Assembly (NCBI RefSeq): GCF_005503015.1
Contig: NZ_SCOL01000006.1
Span: 1 to 64,000, forward strand
Source of the DNA: Bacillus sp. E(2018)
Lineage (GTDB): Bacteria; Bacillota; Bacilli; Bacillales; Fictibacillaceae
Length of the DNA: 64,000 nucleotides
Direction: 5' to 3'
Shown: positions 28,522-35,766 of the stretch, piece after piece
How the letters are laid out: each line of letters starts with the position of its first letter
How positions within the stretch are numbered: the first letter of the stretch is position 1
The notes under the pieces: generated by a model
The model's input: only the letters and a program-made list of their open reading frames with translations
What the model was told of the DNA's origin: nothing
Database searches by the model: none
Translations under genes and position numbers: made by a program

Positions 28522-30384
28522 ATGCCAGATTGGTCGTATCATACCTTTTTTAAACCACTTTTGTTTCGCATGACATCCGAAACAAGCCGTGATCTCACTT
28601 TACATACGATGAATACCCTCGCCAAACTACCATTTGGTGATAAGATTATACAATTTTTCGGTCATATGCAGCCTAGCAAACAATTAGAGCGGAAGGTTGC
28701 CGGAATCACCTTCCCCTCACCTGTTGGCATTAGTGGTGCATTAGATCCCTTTCTGAATGGAACAAAAGCGTTCACCAACCTTGGTTTTGGTTTTATTGAA
28801 GTAGGACCTATAACCGTTCTGCCACTAAAATCAGAAAAACCGATTAGACGGGACTTGGTAAAAGAAACGCTTGTATATGAACACCTTCAAGAAAATCTTG
28901 GTCTCGATGCCGCTCTAGTAAAACTTCAATCTATGAAGATAAAGAAGATTCCAATGGGGATATTGATTAAGGGAGAAACACTGCAGGATTATGAGAAGCT
29001 CGTTCAAAAACTGGATGCACATGCTGCTTTCTTCATTATCGATATGCAAGGTTCTTCTTATCTGAAGCAAATTCGGGAGAGAACATCAAAACATATAATG
29101 TTAGAACTAAATCATCAGACGATTAAATCCTTTTCAGAAGTCATTGCTGTAGACGGTTATATCATTCGCGAAGGAATGGAAAGTGATGATGGACTCGAAC
29201 TCGGACAGATGGAAATGCATCAATTAAAAGAAAATATCCACCAGCTCTTACCTTATAACAAACCGATCATAACTTCTGGTGGCGTTCATGAACCGAATGA
29301 TGCGATGGAACTTATACGTGAAGGTGCTTCTCTCATACAACTGCATAGCGGATTTGTTTATTCAGGACCCGGTCTTCCAAAACGCATCAACGAACGCATT
29401 TTGCATGAAAAACAGCCTATCTCTAAATCAGTTGAACAAACAGGCTGGATCTCTTTTTTCCTGATGGGACTAGGCGTTTTCATAGCCGGCATCATCGCTC
29501 TATTTATCGGACTGACTGAAGTTCTCTTACCTTATGACGAACAATATTTAGGCATACAAAAAGAAGAGATTCAAGAATTCAATCACCACCTGTTTCATTT
29601 CATGTCTCATGACCGAATATGTTTAGCAGGTGTTATGATCTCGGCAGGTTTCATGTTCATGCAGCTTTCCTATCACGGCATCCGGAAAGGTGAACATTGG
29701 GCAAAAAAAGCCTATGTGATTGCTGCATCTCTCGGTTTCTTAAACATCTTTTACTTTATGGGCTTTGGCTATTTTGACAAGCTTCACTTTCTCTATTATG
29801 TAATCATTCTTCCCTTTTTTCTTTATGGACTTTATCAATCTCGAAACCTCACTACGGGATCAAAAGGGTTGAATCTCTATAACACATTATCTTGGAAAAA
29901 AAGTCAGCTTGGCCAGAGCTTATTTGTCATATCAGGTATGTGCTTACTCTCTGCAGGCATCGTCATTTCCATCATCGGAATGAACGGAGTTTTTGTAAAA
30001 GAAGACTTAATGTTCTTTGCCCTTACACCTGAACAAATCACTGCATTCAACGATAAATTAATTTCGTTAATTGCACACGATCGTGCTGGCTTCGGCGGTG
30101 CACTAATCTCAGAAGGATTTTTATTGTTAACCATCGCATTATGGGGATATCGTGAAGGGTCGAAGTGGGTATGGTGGACACTGTTACTTGGCGGTTTGCC
30201 AGGATTCTTAACAGGTGTCGGTACACATTTTATGATCGGATACGATAATCACTTTCACCTTTCACCCGCTTATCTATTGTTTGTCTTTTATTTCGTAGGA
30301 TTAGCTTACTCTTATAGTTATTTAAATCGCAGTGGTGAAACTCAGATGAGAGATATATCTGTATTGAAAGTAGAAAAAGTGTAG
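28522..30384 (+). CDS. Dihydroorotate dehydrogenase-like domain fused to a duplicated membrane domain
   Basis: 620 aa. Residues 1-295 follow the class 2 dihydroorotate dehydrogenase fold: SPVGISGALDP, LGFGFIEVGPIT, ITSGGV and LIQLHSGFVYSGPGLPKRI. Key catalytic or FMN residues look altered. The AGLDKNG-type lysine segment is ALDPFLNG, and the NRMGFNN motif is replaced by EHLQENLGLD. Residues 308-610 are about eight TMs containing an internal repeat. Two copies of a FN-x(2)-L-x(6)-HDR-x(4)-G-x(2)-IS-x-GF-x(8)-G-x-R-x-G pattern lie at about 345-395 and 500-550 (HDR at 363 and 519). Probably not a pyrimidine enzyme; the function is unknown. The ATG at 28522 has AGGAGGG at good spacing; a GTG lies one codon before. 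Confidence 0.75.
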   Translation: MPDWSYHTFFKPLLFRMTSETSRDLTLHTMNTLAKLPFGDKIIQFFGHMQPSKQLERKVAGITFPSPVGISGALDPFLNGTKAFTNLGFGFIEVGPITVLPLKSEKPIRRDLVKETLVYEHLQENLGLDAALVKLQSMKIKKIPMGILIKGETLQDYEKLVQKLDAHAAFFIIDMQGSSYLKQIRERTSKHIMLELNHQTIKSFSEVIAVDGYIIREGMESDDGLELGQMEMHQLKENIHQLLPYNKPIITSGGVHEPNDAMELIREGASLIQLHSGFVYSGPGLPKRINERILHEKQPISKSVEQTGWISFFLMGLGVFIAGIIALFIGLTEVLLPYDEQYLGIQKEEIQEFNHHLFHFMSHDRICLAGVMISAGFMFMQLSYHGIRKGEHWAKKAYVIAASLGFLNIFYFMGFGYFDKLHFLYYVIILPFFLYGLYQSRNLTTGSKGLNLYNTLSWKKSQLGQSLFVISGMCLLSAGIVISIIGMNGVFVKEDLMFFALTPEQITAFNDKLISLIAHDRAGFGGALISEGFLLLTIALWGYREGSKWVWWTLLLGGLPGFLTGVGTHFMIGYDNHFHLSPAYLLFVFYFVGLAYSYSYLNRSGETQMRDISVLKVEKV

Positions 30385-30406
30385 ACGTGGAGTCTGCACT
30401 TTTTTT
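30376..30406 (+). terminator. Terminator overlapping the stop of the fusion gene
   Basis: AAAGTGTAGAC (30376-30386) pairs with GTCTGCACTTT (30392-30402), followed by TTTTT. The stop codon lies in the ascending arm. Confidence 0.8.
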
Positions 30407-30887
30407 ATTTTGCTTGCGTTTGTTTTTGAAGGTGAATCGCCTTTTTTATAGCAAGGATCGTACCTAAATGAAGACCTTCATGATAAAACGTGCGCGGCAG
30501 CACTTCCGCAAAAGTGTTCATGCCAAGTTCAGTTGGTTCATCTAGCTCCTGATGGAGTCGATGACCAAATTGCTCCTGGATCACTTGAACCTGCTCCATC
30601 AACCGGTGACGAAGCTCCTGAAGAGTTGGAGGCGTCTGCTGCCAATTCTCTGGCTTCGTTCCAAACCCGAATAGCTCTCGATAATGAATCGGGGCCGGAT
30701 TATCTTCACGGATTTTATGATACAGCCAATCGTACTGATCCAAAAAAATATGCCCCAAGTTCCAGCGAATGTTATTGTTAAACCCCTCAGGAATAAAGTC
30801 CGCTTCCTCTTCAGTGAGTTCTTCAACAGTGCTTAACGTGTTGTGACGAAACGCTGCGAGTTGTTTTAACAGGATATCGTTTTTCAT
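30405..30887 (-). CDS. DinB family protein
   Basis: 160-aa four-helix-bundle protein of the DinB/YfiT-like superfamily, putative metal-dependent enzymes, often thiol transferases. Candidate metal ligands are His in NLGHIFLDQYDW (about residue 47), and the C-terminal HEGLHLGTI pair (about residues 137 and 141). The start at 30887 (MKNDILLK) was chosen over 30905, because AAGGAGG lies eight nucleotides before it. Substrate unknown; DNA-damage induction known for some family members is not shown here. Confidence 0.85.
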   Translation of the reverse strand: MKNDILLKQLAAFRHNTLSTVEELTEEEADFIPEGFNNNIRWNLGHIFLDQYDWLYHKIREDNPAPIHYRELFGFGTKPENWQQTPPTLQELRHRLMEQVQVIQEQFGHRLHQELDEPTELGMNTFAEVLPRTFYHEGLHLGTILAIKKAIHLQKQTQAK

Positions 30888-30913
30888 GTTTAGTGCCTCC
30901 TTCATTTTGAATA

Positions 30914-31013
30914 TATCGGCAAGAATTAGTTTTTATCGGCGAGTTTCAGGATATATCGGCAAGTTTTCAATTATATCGACGAGATCTAGATTTTATCGGC
31001 AACTTTACTTCCC
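30914..31013. repeat. Array B: five tandem units of exactly 20 bp
   Basis: TATCGGC (TATCGAC in unit 4) starts at 30914, 30934, 30954, 30974 and 30994. Consensus TATCGGCRAGTTT plus about 7 variable bases. It lies between the DinB gene and the hpf terminator. Confidence 0.85.
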
Positions 31014-31017
31014 AAAC

Positions 31018-31051
31018 ATAAAACACACCCCAAAAGTGTCATGGGGTGTGT
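31018..31051 (-). terminator. Terminator of hpf
   Basis: ACACACCCC (31023-31031) and GGGGTGTGT (31043-31051); the minus-strand tail is TTTTATGTTT. Confidence 0.85.
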
Positions 31052-31067
31052 AGTCTAATTTTGTATA

Positions 31068-31622
31068 TTAGTTTGTTCCTGCGATCAGGCCATATTTGCC
31101 GTCTTTACGTCTGTACACGACGTTCATCTCACCAGATTCAGCGTTGTTATAAACGAAGAAGTTATGGCCGAGTAATCCCATTTGGAGGATTGCTTCCTCA
31201 GTGTCCATTGGTTTCAGATCGAATCGCTTTTCACGTACGATCTCGAAATCGTCCTCTTCCTCTAACAGTGCCGTTGATACGCCTTCTGTACCGTTAGCAA
31301 ACATGTGCTTTGTGCCTTCAGCATTTCTAAATTTACGGTTTACTTTTGTTTTGTGTTTTCGAATTTGACGCTCTAATTTTTCTACCACCAAATCAATCGC
31401 AGCGTATAAATCCAAATGACGTTCCTCTGCACGAAGCAGTAGGCCCTTCATCGGTATCGTTACCTCAATGGATTGTTCATTGTTGTACACTTTTAGATTT
31501 ACGTGTACGTCAGAGTTCGGAGTTTCGTTAAAGTACTTTGTGAGTTTCGTCACCTTTTTCTCAACGTAAGCCCTAATGGCTTCTGTCACCTCGATGTTTT
31601 CTCCACGAATGTTAAAATGCAT
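31068..31622 (-). CDS. hpf: Long-form ribosome hibernation promoting factor (YvyD/HPF)
   Basis: 184 aa. The N-terminal HPF/RaiA domain (about residues 1-100) begins MHFNIRGENIEVTEAIR. The linker is followed by the C-terminal dimerisation domain (about 125-180, including RFDLKPMDTEEAILQMGLLG and NFFVYNNAESGEMNVVYRR). It binds 70S ribosomes in stationary phase or stress and pairs them into inactive 100S dimers. A sigma-B/sigma-H overlapping promoter is visible upstream, as known for B. subtilis yvyD. AAAGGAGG lies upstream of the ATG. Confidence 0.95.
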   Translation of the reverse strand: MHFNIRGENIEVTEAIRAYVEKKVTKLTKYFNETPNSDVHVNLKVYNNEQSIEVTIPMKGLLLRAEERHLDLYAAIDLVVEKLERQIRKHKTKVNRKFRNAEGTKHMFANGTEGVSTALLEEEDDFEIVREKRFDLKPMDTEEAILQMGLLGHNFFVYNNAESGEMNVVYRRKDGKYGLIAGTN

Positions 31623-31655
31623 AACTTAACTCCTCCTTTCGGTGATGTATATATA

Positions 31656-31688
31656 TTTCGATATACCCCAAAAGAATTCCTCCGTAAC
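31656..31688 (-). promoter_or_regulatory. Overlapping sigma-H and sigma-B type promoters of hpf
   Basis: Sigma-H: AGGAATT (31681-31675), 12-bp spacer, ATCGAAA (31662-31656), against AGGAWWW and RNNGAAT. Sigma-B: GTTACG (31688-31683), 14-bp spacer, GGGTAT (31668-31663); the -10 is perfect and the -35 weak. Confidence 0.55.
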
Positions 31689-31893
31689 ATTTAAAATATT
31701 TTGACAATATTTTTACACTATCGACAAATTCTTTACAATGGTGGAAAACCCTATAAGACCGGGCAAAGATCCGTTCAGCAATGATTCAATAAAATATTTT
31801 CACGAAACAAAATTCCCGGTTTCTTATATTTACCAATTCAGATCTGATGCGAGAAAATAAATTTCACTTACATTCTTTTAGTTTCAAACTATG

Positions 31894-31902
31894 TGGTATA
31901 CT
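31894..31902 (+). promoter_or_regulatory. Extended -10 promoter of a candidate small RNA
   Basis: TGGTATACT, an extended -10 element, with no strong -35. It lies in a gene-free region and is followed about 50 bp later by a strong terminator. Confidence 0.5.
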
Positions 31903-31908
31903 AGGAAT

Positions 31909-31982
31909 TAACCTTTAAAGCTTTAAACTTTTTACAAAACCTGTTCCATCTCCCTGCTCGATTCTTGAGTAGGGGTTTTTTT
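31909..31982 (+). ncRNA. Candidate small RNA of about 74 nt
   Basis: The transcript predicted from the TGGTATACT promoter runs to a strong terminator: CCCTGCTC (31952-31959) with GAGTAGGG (31967-31974), then a run of T. Near its 5' end is the perfect palindrome TTTAAAGCTTTAAA (31914-31927). No ORF with a ribosome site is inside. It lies antiparallel to hpf and cspC, which flank it. A plus-strand terminator with no other plus-strand gene nearby is the main argument. Confidence 0.5.
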
Positions 31983-32003
31983 ATGTAATTTTTTAGACAA
32001 ATA

Positions 32004-32034
32004 AAAAAAACAGGCTCTAAAGAGAACCTGTTTT
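32004..32034 (-). terminator. Terminator of cspC
   Basis: AAACAGG (32008-32014) and CCTGTTTT (32027-32034), with a long T-run on the minus strand. Confidence 0.8.
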
Positions 32035-32047
32035 GGTATAACGAAGC

Positions 32048-32248
32048 TTATGCTTTTTGAACGTTAGCAGCTTGAGCGCCACGAGCACCTTGCTCAACTT
32101 CGAAAGTTACTTTTTGACCTTCGTCTAAAGATTTGAAACCATCAGATTGGATAGCTGAGAAATGTACGAATACATCGTCTCCGTTTTCGCGCTCGATGAA
32201 TCCGAAACCTTTTTCTGCGTTAAACCATTTTACTGTACCTTGTTCCAT
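32048..32248 (-). CDS. cspC: Cold shock protein, CspC-like
   Basis: 66-aa single cold-shock domain, nearly identical in my recollection to B. subtilis CspC (start [20 protein letters not shown]). RNP1 KGFGFIER and RNP2 VFVHFSAI are intact. It binds single-stranded RNA/DNA as an RNA chaperone. It has its own promoter and a leader of roughly 110 nt, typical of cold-inducible csp genes. Confidence 0.95.
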   Translation of the reverse strand: MEQGTVKWFNAEKGFGFIERENGDDVFVHFSAIQSDGFKSLDEGQKVTFEVEQGARGAQAANVQKA

Positions 32249-32362
32249 GTTTGTTGCCTCCTAGTGCGTTACCACACGATATATTGCTACTCTTGCCCAA
32301 AGTATTGCTAAAGAAGAAAAGTCGAAACTCATACAATCTTTTACGCCGAACAAAAATAATCT
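32249..32362 (-). promoter_or_regulatory. cspC leader (5' UTR)
   Basis: About 114 nt of transcribed, non-coding leader between the predicted start site and the ATG, ending in GGAGGC. Long leaders in csp genes act as temperature-responsive elements. I did not resolve a fold here. Confidence 0.5.
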
Positions 32363-32368
32363 ATAACC

Positions 32369-32397
32369 ATCATAACAGTGATTGCGAAATGATGCAA
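32369..32397 (-). promoter_or_regulatory. Sigma-A promoter of cspC
   Basis: TTGCAT (32397-32392), 17-bp spacer, TATGAT (32374-32369), with TGT immediately upstream giving an extended -10. Confidence 0.75.
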
Positions 32398-32430
32398 ACT
32401 AATCATTCATAATATGAAATATTTTCTAGA

Positions 32431-32460
32431 AATAAAAACCCGCCTGCGGTAACAGACGGG
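32431..32460 (-). terminator. Terminator of the second cold shock gene
   Basis: CCCGCCTG (32439-32446) and CAGACGGG (32453-32460), followed by TTTTTATTT on the minus strand. Confidence 0.85.
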
Positions 32461-32488
32461 ATTAAAAGTATGGTCATAGTGCCTTGAA

Positions 32489-32686
32489 TTATAGTTTAGT
32501 TACGTTTGCCGCTTGAGGCCCACGAGCTCCATCTACAATATCAAACTCGACTTGCTGACCCTCGTCAAGGCTTTTGAATCCGTCAGTGTTGATTGCAGAG
32601 AAGTGTACGAACACATCGTCTCCGTCTTCGCGCTCAATAAATCCAAAACCTTTTTCTGCGTTAAACCATTTTACTTTTCCTAACAT
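32489..32686 (-). CDS. Cold shock protein, CspB/CspD-like
   Basis: 65-aa cold-shock domain beginning [19 protein letters not shown], with RNP1 and RNP2 intact. Paralogue of the adjacent cspC. The frame is open far upstream, but the upstream part contains the promoter and is not coding. Start choice: ATG 32686, or the in-frame GTG three codons earlier, which is better spaced from GAAGGG. Same RNA-chaperone role by family. Confidence 0.9.
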   Translation of the reverse strand: MLGKVKWFNAEKGFGFIEREDGDDVFVHFSAINTDGFKSLDEGQQVEFDIVDGARGPQAANVTKL

Positions 32687-32719
32687 GCCTTTCACAATCC
32701 CTTCATCATGCGAATCTTT

Positions 32720-32736
32720 GTATAGATCTTCTATAC
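32720..32736. promoter_or_regulatory. Palindrome at the transcription start of the second csp gene
   Basis: GTATAGA (32720-32726), 3-bp centre, TCTATAC (32730-32736): perfect 7-bp arms. It sits at the predicted start site (about 32737), as an operator or a 5'-terminal mRNA stem-loop would. Confidence 0.45.
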
Positions 32737-32743
32737 ACTTTAT

Positions 32744-32773
32744 AGTATGACATATACCCAAAAAAGTTGTCAA
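32744..32773 (-). promoter_or_regulatory. Sigma-A promoter of the second cold shock gene
   Basis: Consensus TTGACA (32773-32768), 18-bp spacer, CATACT (32749-32744). Confidence 0.75.
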
Positions 32774-32993
32774 AGGCTTAAGATTGGCGAAAAATAAGAA
32801 GTTTTGTCGAAAAATCTCTAGGTTTATTTTTGAATAAAAATACATAATTGTTCTAATTTATGCGTTCTTTAATCAGTTGTGTAGGCGCTCGTTTTCAGAT
32901 TCCATTTGGTACTTCTAATCCAAGCTTGGCCACATATAATTCACTATACAGCGTAGGAACATTAAACAGGTGTTTAAAAGGAGGCAATGGACG

Positions 32994-33266
32994 TTGCTGC
33001 AAATGATTGAAAAAGTCGTACTAGCTATGGCGGCCATTCGTATTTTATCAGGAACCCTCGAGATTACGGCAGCACTTTTCATGCTGCACTATAATACGGT
33101 AGAACGAGCACTCGTCATCAATTCTCTGCTTTCCATCATCGGTCCGATCATCTTTTTCTCGACGATGACGCTCGGAATCTATGGATTATCTACAAAATTG
33201 TCATTCGGCAGCTTGATCTGGATCATGTTAGGCGTCGTTTGTATTGTTTATGGGATTAAAAGATAA
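32994..33266 (+). CDS. YqhV-like (DUF2619) small membrane protein
   Basis: About 90 aa with three hydrophobic helices. Segments MIEKVVLAMAAIRILSGTLE and LVINSLLSIIGPIIFF resemble B. subtilis YqhV. Of unknown function; yqhV lies next to the spoIIIA operon there, which is not the case here. An in-frame GTG exists at 32970, but AAAGGAGG at 32977-32984 is positioned for the TTG at 32994 (9-nt spacing), which I prefer. Confidence 0.75.
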   Translation: MLQMIEKVVLAMAAIRILSGTLEITAALFMLHYNTVERALVINSLLSIIGPIIFFSTMTLGIYGLSTKLSFGSLIWIMLGVVCIVYGIKR

Positions 33267-33290
33267 TCTGTATGGCTTGGTTTGCAATAA

Positions 33291-33374
33291 TCTCGCAGAA
33301 ACAACAAATATTCTCACGAAAAAGAATATTAATTTCACGAAAAAATTTTATAATCTCACGAAAAGAGCCAATAT
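33291..33374. repeat. Array C: four tandem units of exactly 21 bp
   Basis: TCTCRC/TTTCAC cores start at 33291, 33312, 33333 and 33354, with a decayed fifth at about 33375. Consensus TCTCACGAAAA plus about 7 variable A/T-rich bases, then AAT. It lies between convergent genes. Confidence 0.8.
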
Positions 33375-33403
33375 AAACGCGAGTCGACAAACTGACGACA
33401 AGC

Positions 33404-34282
33404 TTAAAACCTGTACCCAGACAAATACGTCAGAAACTCTTTTTGTTTACCGTGATTGTACTTCGTTAACGCATACGTATGAGCATCCGGAATGTCCACT
33501 GAGTCACAGTCCACCTCTAGCAATCGTCCTTCTAACAGCTCTCTTCTTACGGTTGATAACGGTAAGAACGAAATTCCTAATCCTTCCGCAATAAAGCGTT
33601 TTGTTATATGAATCTGAGACACCTTCATCATCCGAACGCCGGGATAACGGGATTTTACACGTCTGCAAAGATCGTCCCAATATCCTGGATGGTTATGGGT
33701 CAGTAGGTAGTTGGAGAGAAGCACTTCTTTTTCATCCAGGGGTGGCGCTGCTTCAAAATCCAGCCCATCATGCGGTGCCACTAATACGATTTTATCTTGA
33801 TAAAGCATCTGACTCGTAATCTCAGCATGCGAACTTCCTAAACAAGAAAGCCCAAGGTCCACATCCTCGTTCAAAACCGCTCGCTCTATATCTTCTGAAT
33901 CAATGATTTTTATCGATATCTCCACATCAGGATTGGCTTTTACATATCGTTTCAAAACAGAAGGCAAAATCGTATCGGCAATTAGCGGTGAGATTCCGAT
34001 ACAAAGCTTCGTATCATAGCCTTGTTGAAACGCGTTTAGATCTTCTAGTCCACTCTCATACACTTCCATCAGCTTTCTCGCATGCTGGAGGTACCTTCTC
34101 CCTTCCGCCGTAAGCTTCACTCTTCTGCTATCTCGTAGAAATAGTGACATCCCTAACTCAGACTCCAGCATTTTAATATGTACAGAAACAGAAGGCTGAG
34201 AGACATGGAGGATTTCAGAGGTTCTTCTAAAATTTTCGCACTCTGCCGCAGTGATAAATGTTTGTAGCCAGGAGAATTCCAT
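33404..34282 (-). CDS. citR: LysR-type regulator, CitR-like
   Basis: 292 aa. N-terminal winged HTH (about residues 1-60; SWLQTFITAAECENFRRTSE and SQPSVSVHIKMLE), then a periplasmic-binding-type effector domain. It is divergent from a citrate synthase gene, the arrangement of citR-citA in B. subtilis, where CitR represses citA. Its role here is inferred from family plus context. The 114-bp shared promoter region should contain its operator; I saw no unambiguous T-N11-A box. Confidence 0.85.
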   Translation of the reverse strand: MEFSWLQTFITAAECENFRRTSEILHVSQPSVSVHIKMLESELGMSLFLRDSRRVKLTAEGRRYLQHARKLMEVYESGLEDLNAFQQGYDTKLCIGISPLIADTILPSVLKRYVKANPDVEISIKIIDSEDIERAVLNEDVDLGLSCLGSSHAEITSQMLYQDKIVLVAPHDGLDFEAAPPLDEKEVLLSNYLLTHNHPGYWDDLCRRVKSRYPGVRMMKVSQIHITKRFIAEGLGISFLPLSTVRRELLEGRLLEVDCDSVDIPDAHTYALTKYNHGKQKEFLTYLSGYRF

Positions 34283-34396
34283 TCTTCTTCATTCCCTTCT
34301 GATTAACTTTTCTTATTAAATCGATTAAAAACAATTAATATCATAAATCAATTTCATTCTATACAATGATACTAAATAATGGAAGGAGTGAGAACC

Positions 34397-35494
34397 ATGA
34401 TGCAAAAAGGACTTAAAGGAATCGTTGCTGCGGAGACCGCGATCAGCCATATTGATGGAACAGAGGGCAAACTTATTTATAGAGGTTATGAGATTGGTGA
34501 CCTTACTTCACGTTTTTCGTTTGAAGAAGTGGCACACCTTCTTTGGTTCGGTGAACTTCCTAACGATGAACAATTACAAATTCTCAAAAGCGAACTTATA
34601 AGAAATCGTGAGCTTCCCCTTCATATCAAACGCATCTTAGACCACCTGCCTGAAGACATGGATTTGATGAGTGTAATCCGAACGGCCATTTCGTCTGAAG
34701 GTGTCTCGAGTTATGGATGGAAGCCAACCGTTTCACAAGCCATTCGGTTAACGAGTCTTGTTCCTACCGTCATTTGCTATTGGACGCATCGTTTGAATGG
34801 TAAGCCTTTTGTTGAACCATCTACCGAATTAAGTCATGTTGAAAACTATCTATATATGCTTACAGGTGACATACCGAGTAAAGCCCATACTCTAGCACTT
34901 GAAACCTACATGATTCTAACGCTCGAGCATGGCATGAACGCTTCCACTTTTTCGGCTCGTGTTACAGCATCGACCGAATCGGATATGGTTTCAGCCGCAA
35001 CATCTGCAATCGGAACGATGAAAGGACCTCTTCATGGCGGAGCACCTTCAGCGGTCATTGACTTGCTAGACGAAATTAGAAAAGCTGGAAGTGCTGAACA
35101 AGTGATACGAGGTAAATTGGAGAATGGTGAGAAGCTCATGGGATTCGGACACCGTGTTTATAAAACACACGACCCACGAGCAGTTGCACTAAAAGCAAAA
35201 CTTTTAGAATTAGTCGGTGAAGATGAGTGGTTAGATCTCGCGCTGGAAGTAGAAAAAACAGCAATAACGTTACTACAGGAATACAAACCAGGTAGAGCGT
35301 TGTATACGAACGTTGAATTCTACGCTGCAGCGATTATGAAGGCGATCGAACTAGATCCTGCTTTATTCACCCCTACCTTTACAGCAAGTCGAATGGTCGG
35401 ATGGACCGCTCACATTTTAGAGCAATCAGAAGACAATACGATTTACCGTCCACAATCCGTATATACAGGAAAGTTTCGTGATAAAGTTTTTTAA
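34397..35494 (+). CDS. citA: Citrate synthase, CitA-like
   Basis: 365 aa, condensing oxaloacetate and acetyl-CoA. Catalytic histidine regions GPLHGGAPSAV and GFGHRVYKTHDPRA, and the Asp/Arg region PGRALYTNVEFYAAAIM, are intact. It resembles the minor citrate synthase (CitA) or 2-methylcitrate synthases; divergent LysR control favours CitA. Start: ATG 34397, with AAGGAGTGA at proper spacing. The track-like upstream in-frame ATG would place the SD inside the coding region. Confidence 0.92.
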   Translation: MMQKGLKGIVAAETAISHIDGTEGKLIYRGYEIGDLTSRFSFEEVAHLLWFGELPNDEQLQILKSELIRNRELPLHIKRILDHLPEDMDLMSVIRTAISSEGVSSYGWKPTVSQAIRLTSLVPTVICYWTHRLNGKPFVEPSTELSHVENYLYMLTGDIPSKAHTLALETYMILTLEHGMNASTFSARVTASTESDMVSAATSAIGTMKGPLHGGAPSAVIDLLDEIRKAGSAEQVIRGKLENGEKLMGFGHRVYKTHDPRAVALKAKLLELVGEDEWLDLALEVEKTAITLLQEYKPGRALYTNVEFYAAAIMKAIELDPALFTPTFTASRMVGWTAHILEQSEDNTIYRPQSVYTGKFRDKVF

Positions 35495-35547
35495 ACGACT
35501 CTCTTTCTAAATGATTGTTTCTTTCAAATTTTTGTCTTCCTTGACAA

Positions 35548-35667
35548 TTGATTGGAGTGGAAGGTGCGAGACTCCTGCGGGACAGGCTGAACTTAAAAGT
35601 GAAACGTCCGAATGTGGCTCACCGTCTGCCCCGCGGAAAGCGAGCATCCTGGAATGGAAATCCACTA
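35548..35667 (+). repeat. ~120-bp palindromic intergenic repeat, copy 4 (internally deleted)
   Basis: Same ends and core as the other copies, but it lacks about 14 bp of one inner arm (GGCAGGTGAGACAC is missing after GGGACAGGC). Found between citA and the ATPase gene. Confidence 0.8.
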
Positions 35668-35766
35668 CTTCCAAAAAGAAAATATCAGAGCATCCAATCT
35701 ACAAGCACCCCTTACTTCAATGGTAAAATAGACAAAATGAACCGTTTGAGAAAGAGGTGCTTTTTC

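Noticed and set aside
30405..30905. Longer start of the DinB gene at 30905
   Set aside because: The Shine-Dalgarno lies inside that extension, pointing to the ATG at 30887.
32687..32845. N-terminal extension of the second cold shock protein
   Set aside because: The stretch contains a near-consensus promoter and is unlike any cold shock protein.
34283..34396. Definite CitR operator
   Set aside because: The intergenic sequence is AT-rich with several partial T-N11-A matches; none stands out enough to annotate.
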